This document shows, one piece after another, positions 28,883-37,187 of a stretch of DNA of 64,000 bases; position 1 is the first letter of the stretch, and each line of letters opens with the position of its first letter. The notes under the pieces were generated by a model that had not been told where the DNA came from, searched no databases, and was given only the letters and a program-made list of their open reading frames with translations. Origin of the DNA: Halomonas sp. CH40 (lineage in GTDB: Bacteria; Pseudomonadota; Gammaproteobacteria; Pseudomonadales; Halomonadaceae); NCBI GenBank assembly GCA_041875495.1, contig CP112982.1:124001-188000 (forward strand), written 5' to 3'. The translations under genes and the position numbers were made by a program.

Positions 28883-29542
28883 TCACTGGAAGCTGACCAG
28901 TGCGATTTCATAGGAGCGCTGTATGTGGTCATCCAGCAACTCTCGGGCTTCCACTGCCTTGCGTTCAAGGGTCAGCGAGACCAGTTCGCCGTGTTGGGTA
29001 TCCAGTAAGCGGCGTGTCTCGGGCGCTTCAGGGGCCAGGCGACGGTAACGGTCAAACTGGTCGTGTAGCTGTTCTATAAAACGTAGCAGCCATGCTGACT
29101 CGCAAGGTGCGACCAAGGTTCGGTGGAACTGGGCATGCAGGCGTTCCCATTCCTCAATATGCTCAGGCGTATCATTGGCACGCTTCAAACGGTGGGCAGC
29201 GGCAAGCAATTCTGATTCCCACATGGTATCTCCGCGTTCGATGGCACGTTGTAATGCCATTCCCTCCAGTTCGCGCCGCATGGTGGCAATATCATCCAGT
29301 TCAGCACGCTCCAGGCGAGGAACGCGAAAACCGCGCTGGTTTTCCTGTTCCAGAAGCCCATACGCGGCTAAGCGGTTCAAGGCCTCACGTAACGGGCTTA
29401 GCCCCACGTTATAACGTACCTTCAGTGCGCTGATGGCAATCTTTTCGCCCGCCTTGAAGCGCCCGCTTACCAGGTCTCGACGCAGGGTTTCATAGAGCTT
29501 GCTCGATGTGTTGATCAACTCCTTTCGTTTCAGTGCAGCCAT
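28883..29542 (-). CDS. GntR-family regulator, FadR/FCD subfamily
   Basis: A 219-residue regulator. The N-terminal winged helix has the GntR pattern (LYETLRRDLVSGRFKAGEKI, VGLSPLREALNRLAAYGLL); the C-terminal helical FCD domain has likely metal/effector residues (ERLHAQFHRTL, LLDTQHGELV). A strong AGGAGG-type ribosome site precedes the ATG. It is divergent from the chromate-type transporter genes and probably represses them and the following TRAP operon. FCD regulators usually sense small organic acids. Confidence 0.9.
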   Translation of the reverse strand: MAALKRKELINTSSKLYETLRRDLVSGRFKAGEKIAISALKVRYNVGLSPLREALNRLAAYGLLEQENQRGFRVPRLERAELDDIATMRRELEGMALQRAIERGDTMWESELLAAAHRLKRANDTPEHIEEWERLHAQFHRTLVAPCESAWLLRFIEQLHDQFDRYRRLAPEAPETRRLLDTQHGELVSLTLERKAVEARELLDDHIQRSYEIALVSFQ

Positions 29543-29614
29543 TCTCCCTTTCCTCCTGAAATAACGGGATGTCAGACGCCTTTCTGCGCCGGCTAATACA
29601 TAATAATGTCAGAT

Positions 29615-29626
29615 AATCGATTTTTT
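29615..29626. promoter_or_regulatory. AATCGATTTTTT motif, candidate GntR operator
   Basis: The same 12 bases recur at 30967-30978 before the TRAP operon. The site lies in the divergent spacer between the GntR gene and the first chr gene. Confidence 0.4.
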
Positions 29627-29681
29627 AACTAAAATACGATAATAATTAGAATGATCAATCTTAAACCCTTATCTTACTTTC

Positions 29682-30266
29682 ATGAGGCTTATCTTGCGTA
29701 CTATTAATACTGTCAATTTACGTTCCCTGTTCTGGTCATTCACCCGAATTGGCCTGCTGGGTTTTGGTGGTGGCCCAGCCATGATTCCACTGATACAACA
29801 CGAGGTCGTCAAGCGTCACGCTTGGATGAGCGATGATGATTTTGCAGACATGCTGGCAATTGGTAATACGCTTCCAGGGCCTATTGCGACCAAGCTACCG
29901 GGGTATATCGGTTATCGCGTCAGTGGCGTCATGGGCTGCTGCATCGCCGTTGTCGCCACTATCCTGCCGATGATCCTGGCAATGATTCTGTTGCTTGGCG
30001 TGCTGAATCACTATCAGGAGGTAGGCTGGATTCAGGGTATGGGGTCGGCGATGCTGCCAGTGGTCATGGTTATGATGCTCCAGTTGATGCTTGATTTCGG
30101 TAACAAGTCACGCCTGGCGCTGGGCATGTCGCCGAGTATTGCCATTGCTTTGTGTGCCGGCGGGCTGATCTATGGGCTTGGTCTGCATCCGGGGTGGGTG
30201 GTGGGTGGCCTGTTGGCGGCGGCTTTGCTACTGCCAGCGCCTGGGCGTAGGGAGGAAAGGTCATGA
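29682..30266 (+). CDS. chromate-transporter (CHR) family protein, first half
   Basis: A 194-residue membrane protein with one CHR domain. FTRIGLLGFGGGPAMIPLIQ and IGNTLPGPIATKLPGYIGY are the conserved CHR motifs. Full-length ChrA has two such domains; here two short genes encode one each, the known split form. ATG used as start, without a good ribosome site. Stop and next start overlap in ATGA. Chromate export is not assured: many CHR proteins have unknown substrates, and this pair sits with an uptake operon. Confidence 0.87.
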   Translation: MRLILRTINTVNLRSLFWSFTRIGLLGFGGGPAMIPLIQHEVVKRHAWMSDDDFADMLAIGNTLPGPIATKLPGYIGYRVSGVMGCCIAVVATILPMILAMILLLGVLNHYQEVGWIQGMGSAMLPVVMVMMLQLMLDFGNKSRLALGMSPSIAIALCAGGLIYGLGLHPGWVVGGLLAAALLLPAPGRREERS

Positions 30267-30793
30267 TCTATTGGCAAGTGTTCCTGGCTTTTTTTATCCC
30301 CAACATGGTCGGCTACGGGGGTGGTCCCGCGATCATCCCCCTCATCGAAGCACAGGTTGTGACTCATTACGGGTGGATGAATGCGCAACAGTTTGCTGAA
30401 ATTCTGGCCATCGGCAATGCCTTGCCTAGCCCCATTGCCACCAAGATGGCGGGGTATATCGGTTTTGAAGTAGCAGGCGTTCTGGGGGCTATCATTGCCA
30501 TACTGGCGAGTGTGGTTCCTTCAATTCTGCTCATGCTTGCCGCACTGGGTTTGATTTATCGCCATCGCCACTCACCTAAAGTGCAGCGAATGAGCCAATG
30601 GGTACGTCCGGTCATCGCCATGATGATGGGATGGCTGGCGTTCAGCTTTTTAAATGAGGGCCTGCAGCAAATCGGTACTCTCCATACGGTGGTGATTGGC
30701 GTGGCGGCGGCTATCTCACTCCTGCATTTCCGTATTCATCCCGCCTTTGTTGTCCTGGCGTCCTTGTGTTACGGCGCTGTATTTCTCGGTTGA
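30263..30793 (+). CDS. chromate-transporter (CHR) family protein, second half
   Basis: A 176-residue partner of the preceding protein. It repeats the CHR motifs (FFIPNMVGYGGGPAIIPLIE, IGNALPSPIATKMAGYIGF) with opposite predicted membrane orientation expected for the second half. It is translationally coupled by the ATGA overlap, with GGAGGAAAGGTC as ribosome site inside the first gene. Confidence 0.87.
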   Translation: MIYWQVFLAFFIPNMVGYGGGPAIIPLIEAQVVTHYGWMNAQQFAEILAIGNALPSPIATKMAGYIGFEVAGVLGAIIAILASVVPSILLMLAALGLIYRHRHSPKVQRMSQWVRPVIAMMMGWLAFSFLNEGLQQIGTLHTVVIGVAAAISLLHFRIHPAFVVLASLCYGAVFLG

Positions 30794-30962
30794 GCTGATC
30801 GACGGCAATCGTGCAAGAAAAAACATGGTGCCGCACTCAAAAGCGGCATTGTGTGGCCTGCAAGGCCCTGAATTGGTGCAGTCTTTATCAGGCAAGCAGA
30901 TCAGGCGAGGTGCTGCACAATGCATATTCACCGATAAATGATTGCTAAATCTTTTATAAATA

Positions 30963-30978
30963 AAAAAATCGATTTTTT
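30963..30978. promoter_or_regulatory. perfect 16-base palindrome before the TRAP operon
   Basis: AAAAAATCGATTTTTT is a perfect inverted repeat, 64 bases before the first TRAP gene ATG. Its right 12 bases equal those at 29615-29626 upstream of chr, so it is a candidate shared operator of the nearby GntR regulator. Confidence 0.45.
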
Positions 30979-31041
30979 GGCATGGCCTTTGCAAGTTCCT
31001 CGCCGTTGCTGTTATCCATTGATCAGATGAGGTTAGATGCC

Positions 31042-32145
31042 ATGTCGCTTTCACGTCGTCAGTTTGTTACGACCGCTGCTGTCTCTTCCACCGCCGGGCT
31101 TGTCCTTGGTGCCCCCGGTATTGCCGCGGCGCAGTCGCCGTCTACCTTCAATTGGCGCATGACGAATGCGTACGGTCCGGGCTCGCCGTTTTATGTTGAG
31201 GGCCCTGGTAGCCCGACCGACATGATTCAAAAGATCAACACCATGTCGGGAGGACGACTCAACATCCAGCACTTTGCCGCCGGTGAACTCATTCCTGCCC
31301 TTGAAGGCTTTGAAGCGGTTCAGTCCGGGGTAATCGAAATGAACGCGGCCAACAGCTACTTCTGGTCTGGCACCACGTTCGCGGCGCAGTATTTTACCAC
31401 CGTGCCGTTCGGGATGAGCTTCCTGGGCCATATGGCCTGGCTGTTCCATGGCGGCGGGCTGGAGTTGTGGCATGAAGTGTATGAACCCTATGGCATGGTC
31501 GCTTTCCCTCTGAATAACACGGGTGTGCAGATGACCGGGTGGTTCCGTGAGCCCATCGAGGATATCGGTCAGTTAAATGGGTTGCGCATGCGTATCCCTG
31601 GCTTGGCAGGCAAGGTTTATGCCGCCTTGGGAGTCGATGCCAGAGTGTTGCCAGGTGGCGAAATCTTCCCCGCACTGGAACGTGGTGTGATCGATGCGGC
31701 AGAGTTTGTAGGCCCTTATCAGGACAGGCGCCTGGGGCTACAGAACGCTGCCAGTTATTACCACACGACCGGATGGCACGAACCTGCCACCACCGGCGAG
31801 CTTTTGATCGGCAAGGCACAGTGGGACAGCCTGCCGGAAGATCTGCAGATGATAGTGCGTTCTGCCTGTATGGCCTCCTGTCTGGAAAGCGTCACCTGGT
31901 CGGAGGCGGTGAATGGCGAAGCCTTGACTGATCTGGTCGAGAATCATGGTGTCAACGCCCAGGTATTGCCGGCGCCTGTTGTTGAAGCATTGCGCGAGGC
32001 CACTCGGGATACGCTAGCCACCGAGGCGAATGCTGATCCCTTGGTGCGCAAGGTGCATGACAGCTATATGGCCTTTAAAGCCAAGCATGACCGCTGGGCC
32101 GGCATCAGTGAAGGCCCATGGCATACATCTATTCTGGGAGTGTGA
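31042..32145 (+). CDS. TRAP transporter substrate-binding protein, Tat-exported
   Basis: A 367-residue DctP-family solute receptor. A twin-arginine signal (SRRQFVTTAAVSSTAG, cleavage after AIAAAQ-like AAAQ) is followed by the mature binding fold. NGLRMRIPGLAGKVYAALGV carries the family arginine that contacts carboxylate ligands. The ATG at 31042 places the RR pair five residues from the start with GAGG upstream; earlier ATGs at 30982 and 31027 are in frame but less likely. The ligand is probably a small carboxylate or acid amide; unknown. Confidence 0.9.
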   Translation: MSLSRRQFVTTAAVSSTAGLVLGAPGIAAAQSPSTFNWRMTNAYGPGSPFYVEGPGSPTDMIQKINTMSGGRLNIQHFAAGELIPALEGFEAVQSGVIEMNAANSYFWSGTTFAAQYFTTVPFGMSFLGHMAWLFHGGGLELWHEVYEPYGMVAFPLNNTGVQMTGWFREPIEDIGQLNGLRMRIPGLAGKVYAALGVDARVLPGGEIFPALERGVIDAAEFVGPYQDRRLGLQNAASYYHTTGWHEPATTGELLIGKAQWDSLPEDLQMIVRSACMASCLESVTWSEAVNGEALTDLVENHGVNAQVLPAPVVEALREATRDTLATEANADPLVRKVHDSYMAFKAKHDRWAGISEGPWHTSILGV

Positions 32146-32146
32146 G

Positions 32147-32659
32147 ATGAGAGCCGTGGAGCGTATGGTCCACGGACTCGAGGCGGCGGTTCGTCTATTT
32201 GGCGGGCTGGCCGCCTGTGTCTGCGTGGTCCTGGTATTGCTGGTCACCGGTGATGTGATGATGCGCTATTTTTTCCGGGTAGGCGCCGTATGGTTGCAGG
32301 AGCTGCAATGGCACCTGATTTCACCGATTGCCCTATTTGGCATTTCCTATGCGCTTTATCGCGGTGAGCAGGTACGTGTCGATGTTTTTTTTGAGCACTT
32401 TCCAGAGGGAGTGAAGCGCGTCATTGAAGTTATGGGGGGCTTGATGCTGATGGCGATAGCCCTCTACTCCATGTGGCTCTGCCTGCCCTGGGTAGAGCAA
32501 TCCTGGCTGCGTAACGAAGCATCGCCCAATCCGGGTGGTTTACCCTGGCGTTGGGTGCTGAAGGCCTTTCTTCCGCTTGGTTTCCTGCTCCTGGCCATGC
32601 AAAGCCTGGCGCATGTATTACGTCATGGTTTTGCACTCAGCAAGAAGGAGGGAGCCTAA
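32147..32659 (+). CDS. TRAP transporter small permease (DctQ type)
   Basis: A 170-residue four-helix membrane protein. GDVMMRYFFRVGAVWLQELQ is the typical DctQ motif. The ATG at 32147 follows the upstream stop by one base and has GGGAG before it; earlier in-frame starts would lie inside the receptor gene. The stop overlaps the large permease start (TAATG). Confidence 0.92.
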   Translation: MRAVERMVHGLEAAVRLFGGLAACVCVVLVLLVTGDVMMRYFFRVGAVWLQELQWHLISPIALFGISYALYRGEQVRVDVFFEHFPEGVKRVIEVMGGLMLMAIALYSMWLCLPWVEQSWLRNEASPNPGGLPWRWVLKAFLPLGFLLLAMQSLAHVLRHGFALSKKEGA

Positions 32660-33984
32660 TGTCTCCGAATGAATGGCTGGCGATTGGAATGATTGTCGCA
32701 TTTTTTGTGTTGCTGCTGATTGGTTTGCCTGTGGGCATTGCGATCGCCAGCAGTGCCTTTGTGTTTGGCTATATCGGTTTTGGCCCCATGCTGTTCAATC
32801 TCCTGCCTTCGCGTATCTATGGGGTGGTCACCAACTACACCTTCATGGCCATTCCATTGTTCGTCTTTATGGGCGTCATGTTGGAAAAATCCAAGCTGGC
32901 GGAAGAGCTGATTGATATTGTGGGCCATCTGTTTGGCCGTGTTGCGGGCGGTATGGGTGTGGCGATTATTGCCATCGGCGTCTTGTTAGGCGCTGCGACG
33001 GGAATTGTAGGCGCCACCATCGTCACGTTGGGCCTGTTGACCTTGCCGACGCTTCTTCAGCGTGGCTACCCAAAGCCCTTAGCTACCGGCATGATCTGTG
33101 CCTCTGGCACGCTGGGGCAAATCATTCCGCCCAGTCTTGTGCTGATTCTGCTGGCCGAAATTCTGGGGGAATCCGTGGGCACAATGTTTGCAGCGGCCAT
33201 GATACCCGGGCTGACCCTGGCGGCTGTTTATATCCTTGCCATTTTGCTGTTGGCTGCCTTTAAGCCAGGGTTAATGCCGCCAATTCCTGTGGAGGAACGC
33301 AATGCCATGGGGCGTGGTGAATTGATCCGCAAGGTGTTTTATGTGGTTGCTCCTCCTGTGGGGTTGGTGTTGGCGGTGCTTGGGTCGATTATCGGTGGGG
33401 TTGCCGCTCCCACTGAAGCGGCCGGAATGGGAGCGATTGGCGCCTTATTGTTTGTAGCGCTCTCTGGGCGTCTACGTTTTCCGCTCTTAGTGGAGGTTGC
33501 CAAGTCAACGCTGCTTATTTCAGCGATGGTGTTCTTTATCCTGATTTGTGCGCAAGTATTCGGGCTAGCGTTTCGTGGCTTGGGAGGAGAGCATCTTGTA
33601 GAGCGCATGTTTGAATGGGTACCCGGCGGTGTGACAGGGGCCATGCTGTTCATGTTGCTACTGATGTTCGTGTTGGGCCTGTTCCTTGAATGGATTGAAA
33701 TCACTTATGTGGCCTTGCCACTATTTTTACCCTTTTTTGTGCAGATGGGGGTCGATATGGTGTGGCTGGGCATTCTGATCGGGTTGATCCTGCAAACTTC
33801 TTTTTTGACACCGCCCTTTGGTTGGTCACTGTTTTTCCTGAAAGGCGTTGCACCTGATGAGGTGACCACCGTTGATATCTACAAAGGCGTATTACCGTTT
33901 ATTGCGCTGCAATTCCTGGCCGTTGCTCTCGTCTTTGCCTATCCCTCCATTGCCACCTGGTTGCCTGATGCTATTGGTTGGTAG
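32659..33984 (+). CDS. TRAP transporter large permease (DctM type)
   Basis: A 441-residue membrane protein with about twelve helices that forms the sodium-driven transport channel. Conserved segments include FMAIPLFVFMGVMLEKSKLA, GAATGIVGATIVTLGLLTLP and the C-terminal LQTSFLTPPFGWSLFFLKG. The ATG at 32659 overlaps the upstream stop and follows GGAGGGAGCC. Together with the two previous genes it forms a complete TRAP system. Confidence 0.94.
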   Translation: MSPNEWLAIGMIVAFFVLLLIGLPVGIAIASSAFVFGYIGFGPMLFNLLPSRIYGVVTNYTFMAIPLFVFMGVMLEKSKLAEELIDIVGHLFGRVAGGMGVAIIAIGVLLGAATGIVGATIVTLGLLTLPTLLQRGYPKPLATGMICASGTLGQIIPPSLVLILLAEILGESVGTMFAAAMIPGLTLAAVYILAILLLAAFKPGLMPPIPVEERNAMGRGELIRKVFYVVAPPVGLVLAVLGSIIGGVAAPTEAAGMGAIGALLFVALSGRLRFPLLVEVAKSTLLISAMVFFILICAQVFGLAFRGLGGEHLVERMFEWVPGGVTGAMLFMLLLMFVLGLFLEWIEITYVALPLFLPFFVQMGVDMVWLGILIGLILQTSFLTPPFGWSLFFLKGVAPDEVTTVDIYKGVLPFIALQFLAVALVFAYPSIATWLPDAIGW

Positions 33985-34025
33985 GCCCTGAGCAGAACAT
34001 TTCACTATCAGTTGGACGTATTTTT

Positions 34026-35612
34026 ATGATTCATACCCGACGCAGTTACGGCGGCATGTGTGTAGCCCCTCACCACCTGGCAGCAGAGGCTGGGCGCGAT
34101 ATTCTGAAAGCTGGTGGCAATGCGGTTGAGGCGATGGTGGCTGCTGCGGCCAGCATTGCCGTTGTTTACCCGCATATGAATGCTATTGGGGGGGATGGTT
34201 TTTGGCTGATTCACGAACCGGGTAAAGACCCGGTGGCCATTGATGCCTGCGGTGGAGCAGCCAATCTGGCAACACCAGGGTTTTACGCGCAGCATCAGCA
34301 GATTCCCGAGCGAGGACCTCTGGCAGCACTCACCATGGCAGGCACCCTCAATGGTTGGGAAAAGGCCCTGGAAGTTGCCAAAGGCTGGGGGGCTTCCATG
34401 CCACTAGAGGACCTGCTGGCGGATGCCATTCATCATGCGCGTACGGGCGTTGCGGTCACGCAAAGTCAGCATGCATTAACCGCCAAGCACCAGAAGCGGC
34501 TCAGCCAAAGCCCGGGTTTCAAGGAAACCTTCCTGCAAGGCGGTAAACCGCCACCGCAAGGTAGCCGGTTGTGTCAGCCCAGGCTGGCGGCAACCCTGGC
34601 GCATTTGGCAAAACGCGGGCTGAGCGACTTCTATCGCGGTGAGCTGGCGGGCAGCATGGCTCACGACCTGACGGAAGCTGGTAGCCCACTGCGTCTGGAT
34701 GATTTTCATGGTTACCAGGCGCAACGGGTCAAACCCTTACAGGTTGAACTGGCGGAGGCGACGCTTTTTAATCTGCCAGCCCCCACCCAGGGTGTTGCAT
34801 CCTTGATGATCTTGGCGCTGTTCGAGCGGCTCAAGGTCGCTGAAGGGGAGAGCTATGAGCACCTGCACGGGCTAATTGAAGCGACCAAGCGCGCTTTCAT
34901 GCTGCGAGATCGTGTCGTGACAGACCCGGAACATTTACCTGTAGCCTTGTCATCACTGCTGGAAAAACATCACCTGGATCAGGAAGCTGAGCAGATTGAC
35001 ATGCAGCGGGCTTTACCCTGGCCGCATGTTCCTGCTGAAGGAGACACCATCTGGATGGGCTGTGTGGATAGCGAAGGGCGCGCCGTCAGTTTTATTCAGA
35101 GCATTTACTGGGAATTCGGAAGTGGCGTCGTACTGCCAGAAAGCGGTGTCCTGTGGCAGAACCGTGGTATCAGCTTTTCACTTGACCCTTCTGCATTACG
35201 GGCATTGAGTCCGGGCCGAAAGCCATTTCATACCCTTAACCCGGCACTTGCACAGTTCAAGGATGGGCGAACCATGGTTTACGGTACCATGGGCGGTGAA
35301 GGTCAGCCACAGACCCAGGCCGCCGTCTTTTCGCGTTATGCCTTTTATAATATGCCGTTGCAAGCGGCTGTCAGTGCACCGCGTTGGCTACTGGGCAGAA
35401 CCTGGGGAGAAGAAAGCACCAACCTTAAGATGGAGTCACGCTTCGCTGCTGATACGGTCGCCCAGCTGAGCACGGCAGGCCATGATGTCAGTGTGTTACC
35501 CGAGGCATACAGCGATACCATGGGACATGCAGGAGGTATCGTACACCACCCTGATGGCCTACTTGAAGGCGCTCATGACCCCCGTAGTGACGGTGGTGCG
35601 GCGAGTGTTTGA
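34026..35612 (+). CDS. gamma-glutamyltransferase-family Ntn hydrolase
   Basis: A 528-residue member of the GGT family, which mature by self-cleavage before a catalytic threonine. GGNAVEAMVAAAASIAVVYP and GGDGFWLIHEPG are the N-terminal landmarks. The cleavage site aligns with T341 in GDTIWMGCVD; true GGTs usually read TTH there. Later motifs GTMGGEGQPQTQAAVF are conserved. The divergent T-I-W sequence recalls amidohydrolase branches of the family (for example oxamate amidohydrolase-like proteins) rather than glutathione hydrolase. No signal peptide is seen, so it is probably cytoplasmic. Position after a TRAP operon suggests it attacks the imported compound. Confidence 0.85.
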   Translation: MIHTRRSYGGMCVAPHHLAAEAGRDILKAGGNAVEAMVAAAASIAVVYPHMNAIGGDGFWLIHEPGKDPVAIDACGGAANLATPGFYAQHQQIPERGPLAALTMAGTLNGWEKALEVAKGWGASMPLEDLLADAIHHARTGVAVTQSQHALTAKHQKRLSQSPGFKETFLQGGKPPPQGSRLCQPRLAATLAHLAKRGLSDFYRGELAGSMAHDLTEAGSPLRLDDFHGYQAQRVKPLQVELAEATLFNLPAPTQGVASLMILALFERLKVAEGESYEHLHGLIEATKRAFMLRDRVVTDPEHLPVALSSLLEKHHLDQEAEQIDMQRALPWPHVPAEGDTIWMGCVDSEGRAVSFIQSIYWEFGSGVVLPESGVLWQNRGISFSLDPSALRALSPGRKPFHTLNPALAQFKDGRTMVYGTMGGEGQPQTQAAVFSRYAFYNMPLQAAVSAPRWLLGRTWGEESTNLKMESRFAADTVAQLSTAGHDVSVLPEAYSDTMGHAGGIVHHPDGLLEGAHDPRSDGGAASV

Positions 35613-35618
35613 TTGCTC

Positions 35619-35654
35619 TATTCACCATTGGCGGGCTACCGCCAATGGTGAATA
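35619..35654. terminator. 16-base perfect hairpin after the GGT-family gene
   Basis: TATTCACCATTGGCGG pairs with its exact complement around a GCTA loop. It starts seven bases after the stop. No T run follows, so it may be a factor-assisted terminator or mRNA stabiliser. Confidence 0.6.
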
Positions 35655-35827
35655 TCGCTGGTTACCACTAGTGGCCTATAGCTCTTTCGGTCGGCCATTT
35701 CAGGCGGTTAAAGACGTGCTCAACCGTCATGGCACGGGTAAAACAACAACTTTGCATAGCCACTTACTTACAAGAGGCTGGTTTTATTTTTGCTCTTTTC
35801 CTACACTTAAAATGTTAATTTCGATAT
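35655..35827. other. rest of the spacer before cfa
   Basis: No gene is supported here. Short frames lack ribosome sites and similarity to anything recognised. Base composition turns AT-rich toward cfa. Confidence 0.5.
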
Positions 35828-35853
35828 ATAAGTAAACTGTATAGTTTACTTAT
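35828..35853. promoter_or_regulatory. perfect palindrome upstream of cfa, candidate operator
   Basis: ATAAGTAAACT and AGTTTACTTAT are exact complements separated by GTAT. It lies 75 bases before the cfa start, within the probable promoter. The form (11-base arms, short spacer) suits a TetR-like dimer. No such regulator gene is adjacent. Confidence 0.5.
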
Positions 35854-35928
35854 TCGCTTATTCTGATACGACGAGACCTCCTATGAACTCAGTTCTCCCT
35901 TCCGGAGAGGACGGTAAGGAGTTATCTA

Positions 35929-37077
35929 GTGGATAGCAGTACTTGTACCTTTTACGACGAGACATCCACCTCGCAGCGCTTCGTTGCCGAGCTGCTGGCA
36001 AAAGCTGATATATGCATCAACGGTGATCGCCCCTGGGATATTCAACTCAATGCCCATGGTGTTATTGATGATGCCTTGGTGCGCGGCAATCTCGGCCTGG
36101 GTGAGTCCTACATGAACGGTGACTGGGACGCAGAGCAACTTGATGAGTTCTTCTATCATCTTATGCGTGCCCGGCTTCCTTGCGAGATTAATCCGCGCAA
36201 GCTGGCGCTTCATCATCTACGCAGCAGGCTGCTGAATTTGCAGACGCCTGCGCGGGCCTTTGAGGTCGGCGAGGTTCATTATGATCTCGGTAATGACCTT
36301 TATGCGGCCATGCTTGATCCGCGTATGACGTACACCTGCGGCTACTGGAAAGAGGCAGATAACCTGGCGGATGCGCAGGAAGCCAAGCTGGATCTGATCT
36401 GTCGCAAACTGGAGCTGAAACCCGGTATGCGAGTGCTCGATATAGGCTGCGGCTGGGGCAGTTTCATGGCCTATGCGGCCGAGCATTATGGCGTGGAATG
36501 CGTAGGGCTGACGATTTCCCGTGAGCAGGCCAGTTATGGCAAATCCTTGATCGAAAAAGAGTTACCGGTTGAGTTTCGTTTGCAGGACTACCGTAATGAA
36601 ACCGAGAAGTTTGATCGCGTCGTCAGTCTTGGCATGTTCGAACATGTGGGGCGCAAGAACTACCGAACCTATATGGAAGTCGCCGCACGTTGCCTGAAGG
36701 ATGAAGGGCTGTTTGTGCTGCACACCATTGGTAAAAACGTGCGTGGCACTCCGCCTGACCCTTGGATTGACAGGTATATCTTTCCTAACGGTGAGCTTCC
36801 AGCGCTTAGCCATGTTACCGACGCTGCTGAAAGCCTGTTTGTGGTTGAAGATCTGCACAATTTTGGCGCCGACTACGACAAAACGCTGATGGCTTGGCAT
36901 GCCAACTTTGAGGCGGCCTGGCCCAGGCTTGCTGAGGCCTACGGTGAGCGCTTTTACCGTATGTGGCGCTACTACCTGCTCAGCTGTGCCGGGGCATTCC
37001 GTGCCCGTGATATCCATCTCTGGCAGTTTGTGTTGAGCAAGAGAGGGGTCTTGGGTGGCTATCAGCGGGTCAGTTGA
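35929..37077 (+). CDS. cfa: cyclopropane-fatty-acyl-phospholipid synthase
   Basis: A 382-residue enzyme, same length as E. coli Cfa. It transfers methylene from S-adenosylmethionine to double bonds of membrane lipids. FEVGEVHYDLGNDLYAAMLD, YTCGYWKEADNL (active-site cysteine of the family) and the SAM site VLDIGCGWGSFMAYAAEHYG are intact, as is SLGMFEHVGRKNY. The start is GTG with TAAGGAG eight bases upstream. Cyclopropane lipids protect against acid, drying and salt stress, in keeping with a halophile. Confidence 0.96.
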   Translation: MDSSTCTFYDETSTSQRFVAELLAKADICINGDRPWDIQLNAHGVIDDALVRGNLGLGESYMNGDWDAEQLDEFFYHLMRARLPCEINPRKLALHHLRSRLLNLQTPARAFEVGEVHYDLGNDLYAAMLDPRMTYTCGYWKEADNLADAQEAKLDLICRKLELKPGMRVLDIGCGWGSFMAYAAEHYGVECVGLTISREQASYGKSLIEKELPVEFRLQDYRNETEKFDRVVSLGMFEHVGRKNYRTYMEVAARCLKDEGLFVLHTIGKNVRGTPPDPWIDRYIFPNGELPALSHVTDAAESLFVVEDLHNFGADYDKTLMAWHANFEAAWPRLAEAYGERFYRMWRYYLLSCAGAFRARDIHLWQFVLSKRGVLGGYQRVS

Positions 37078-37187
37078 TGCACATCAGAGTTTGCTTGAAT
37101 TTATTTAATAATCTTTAACCATTGAACACTCGGTATGGCACGTGCATGATCCTCTCGGAAGTCTGACCATTTCCAGAGGGTAACATC

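Noticed and set aside
29682..30793. Frameshifted single chrA gene
   Set aside because: The two frames overlap by ATGA, the second has its own ribosome site, and each is one CHR domain, the known split form.
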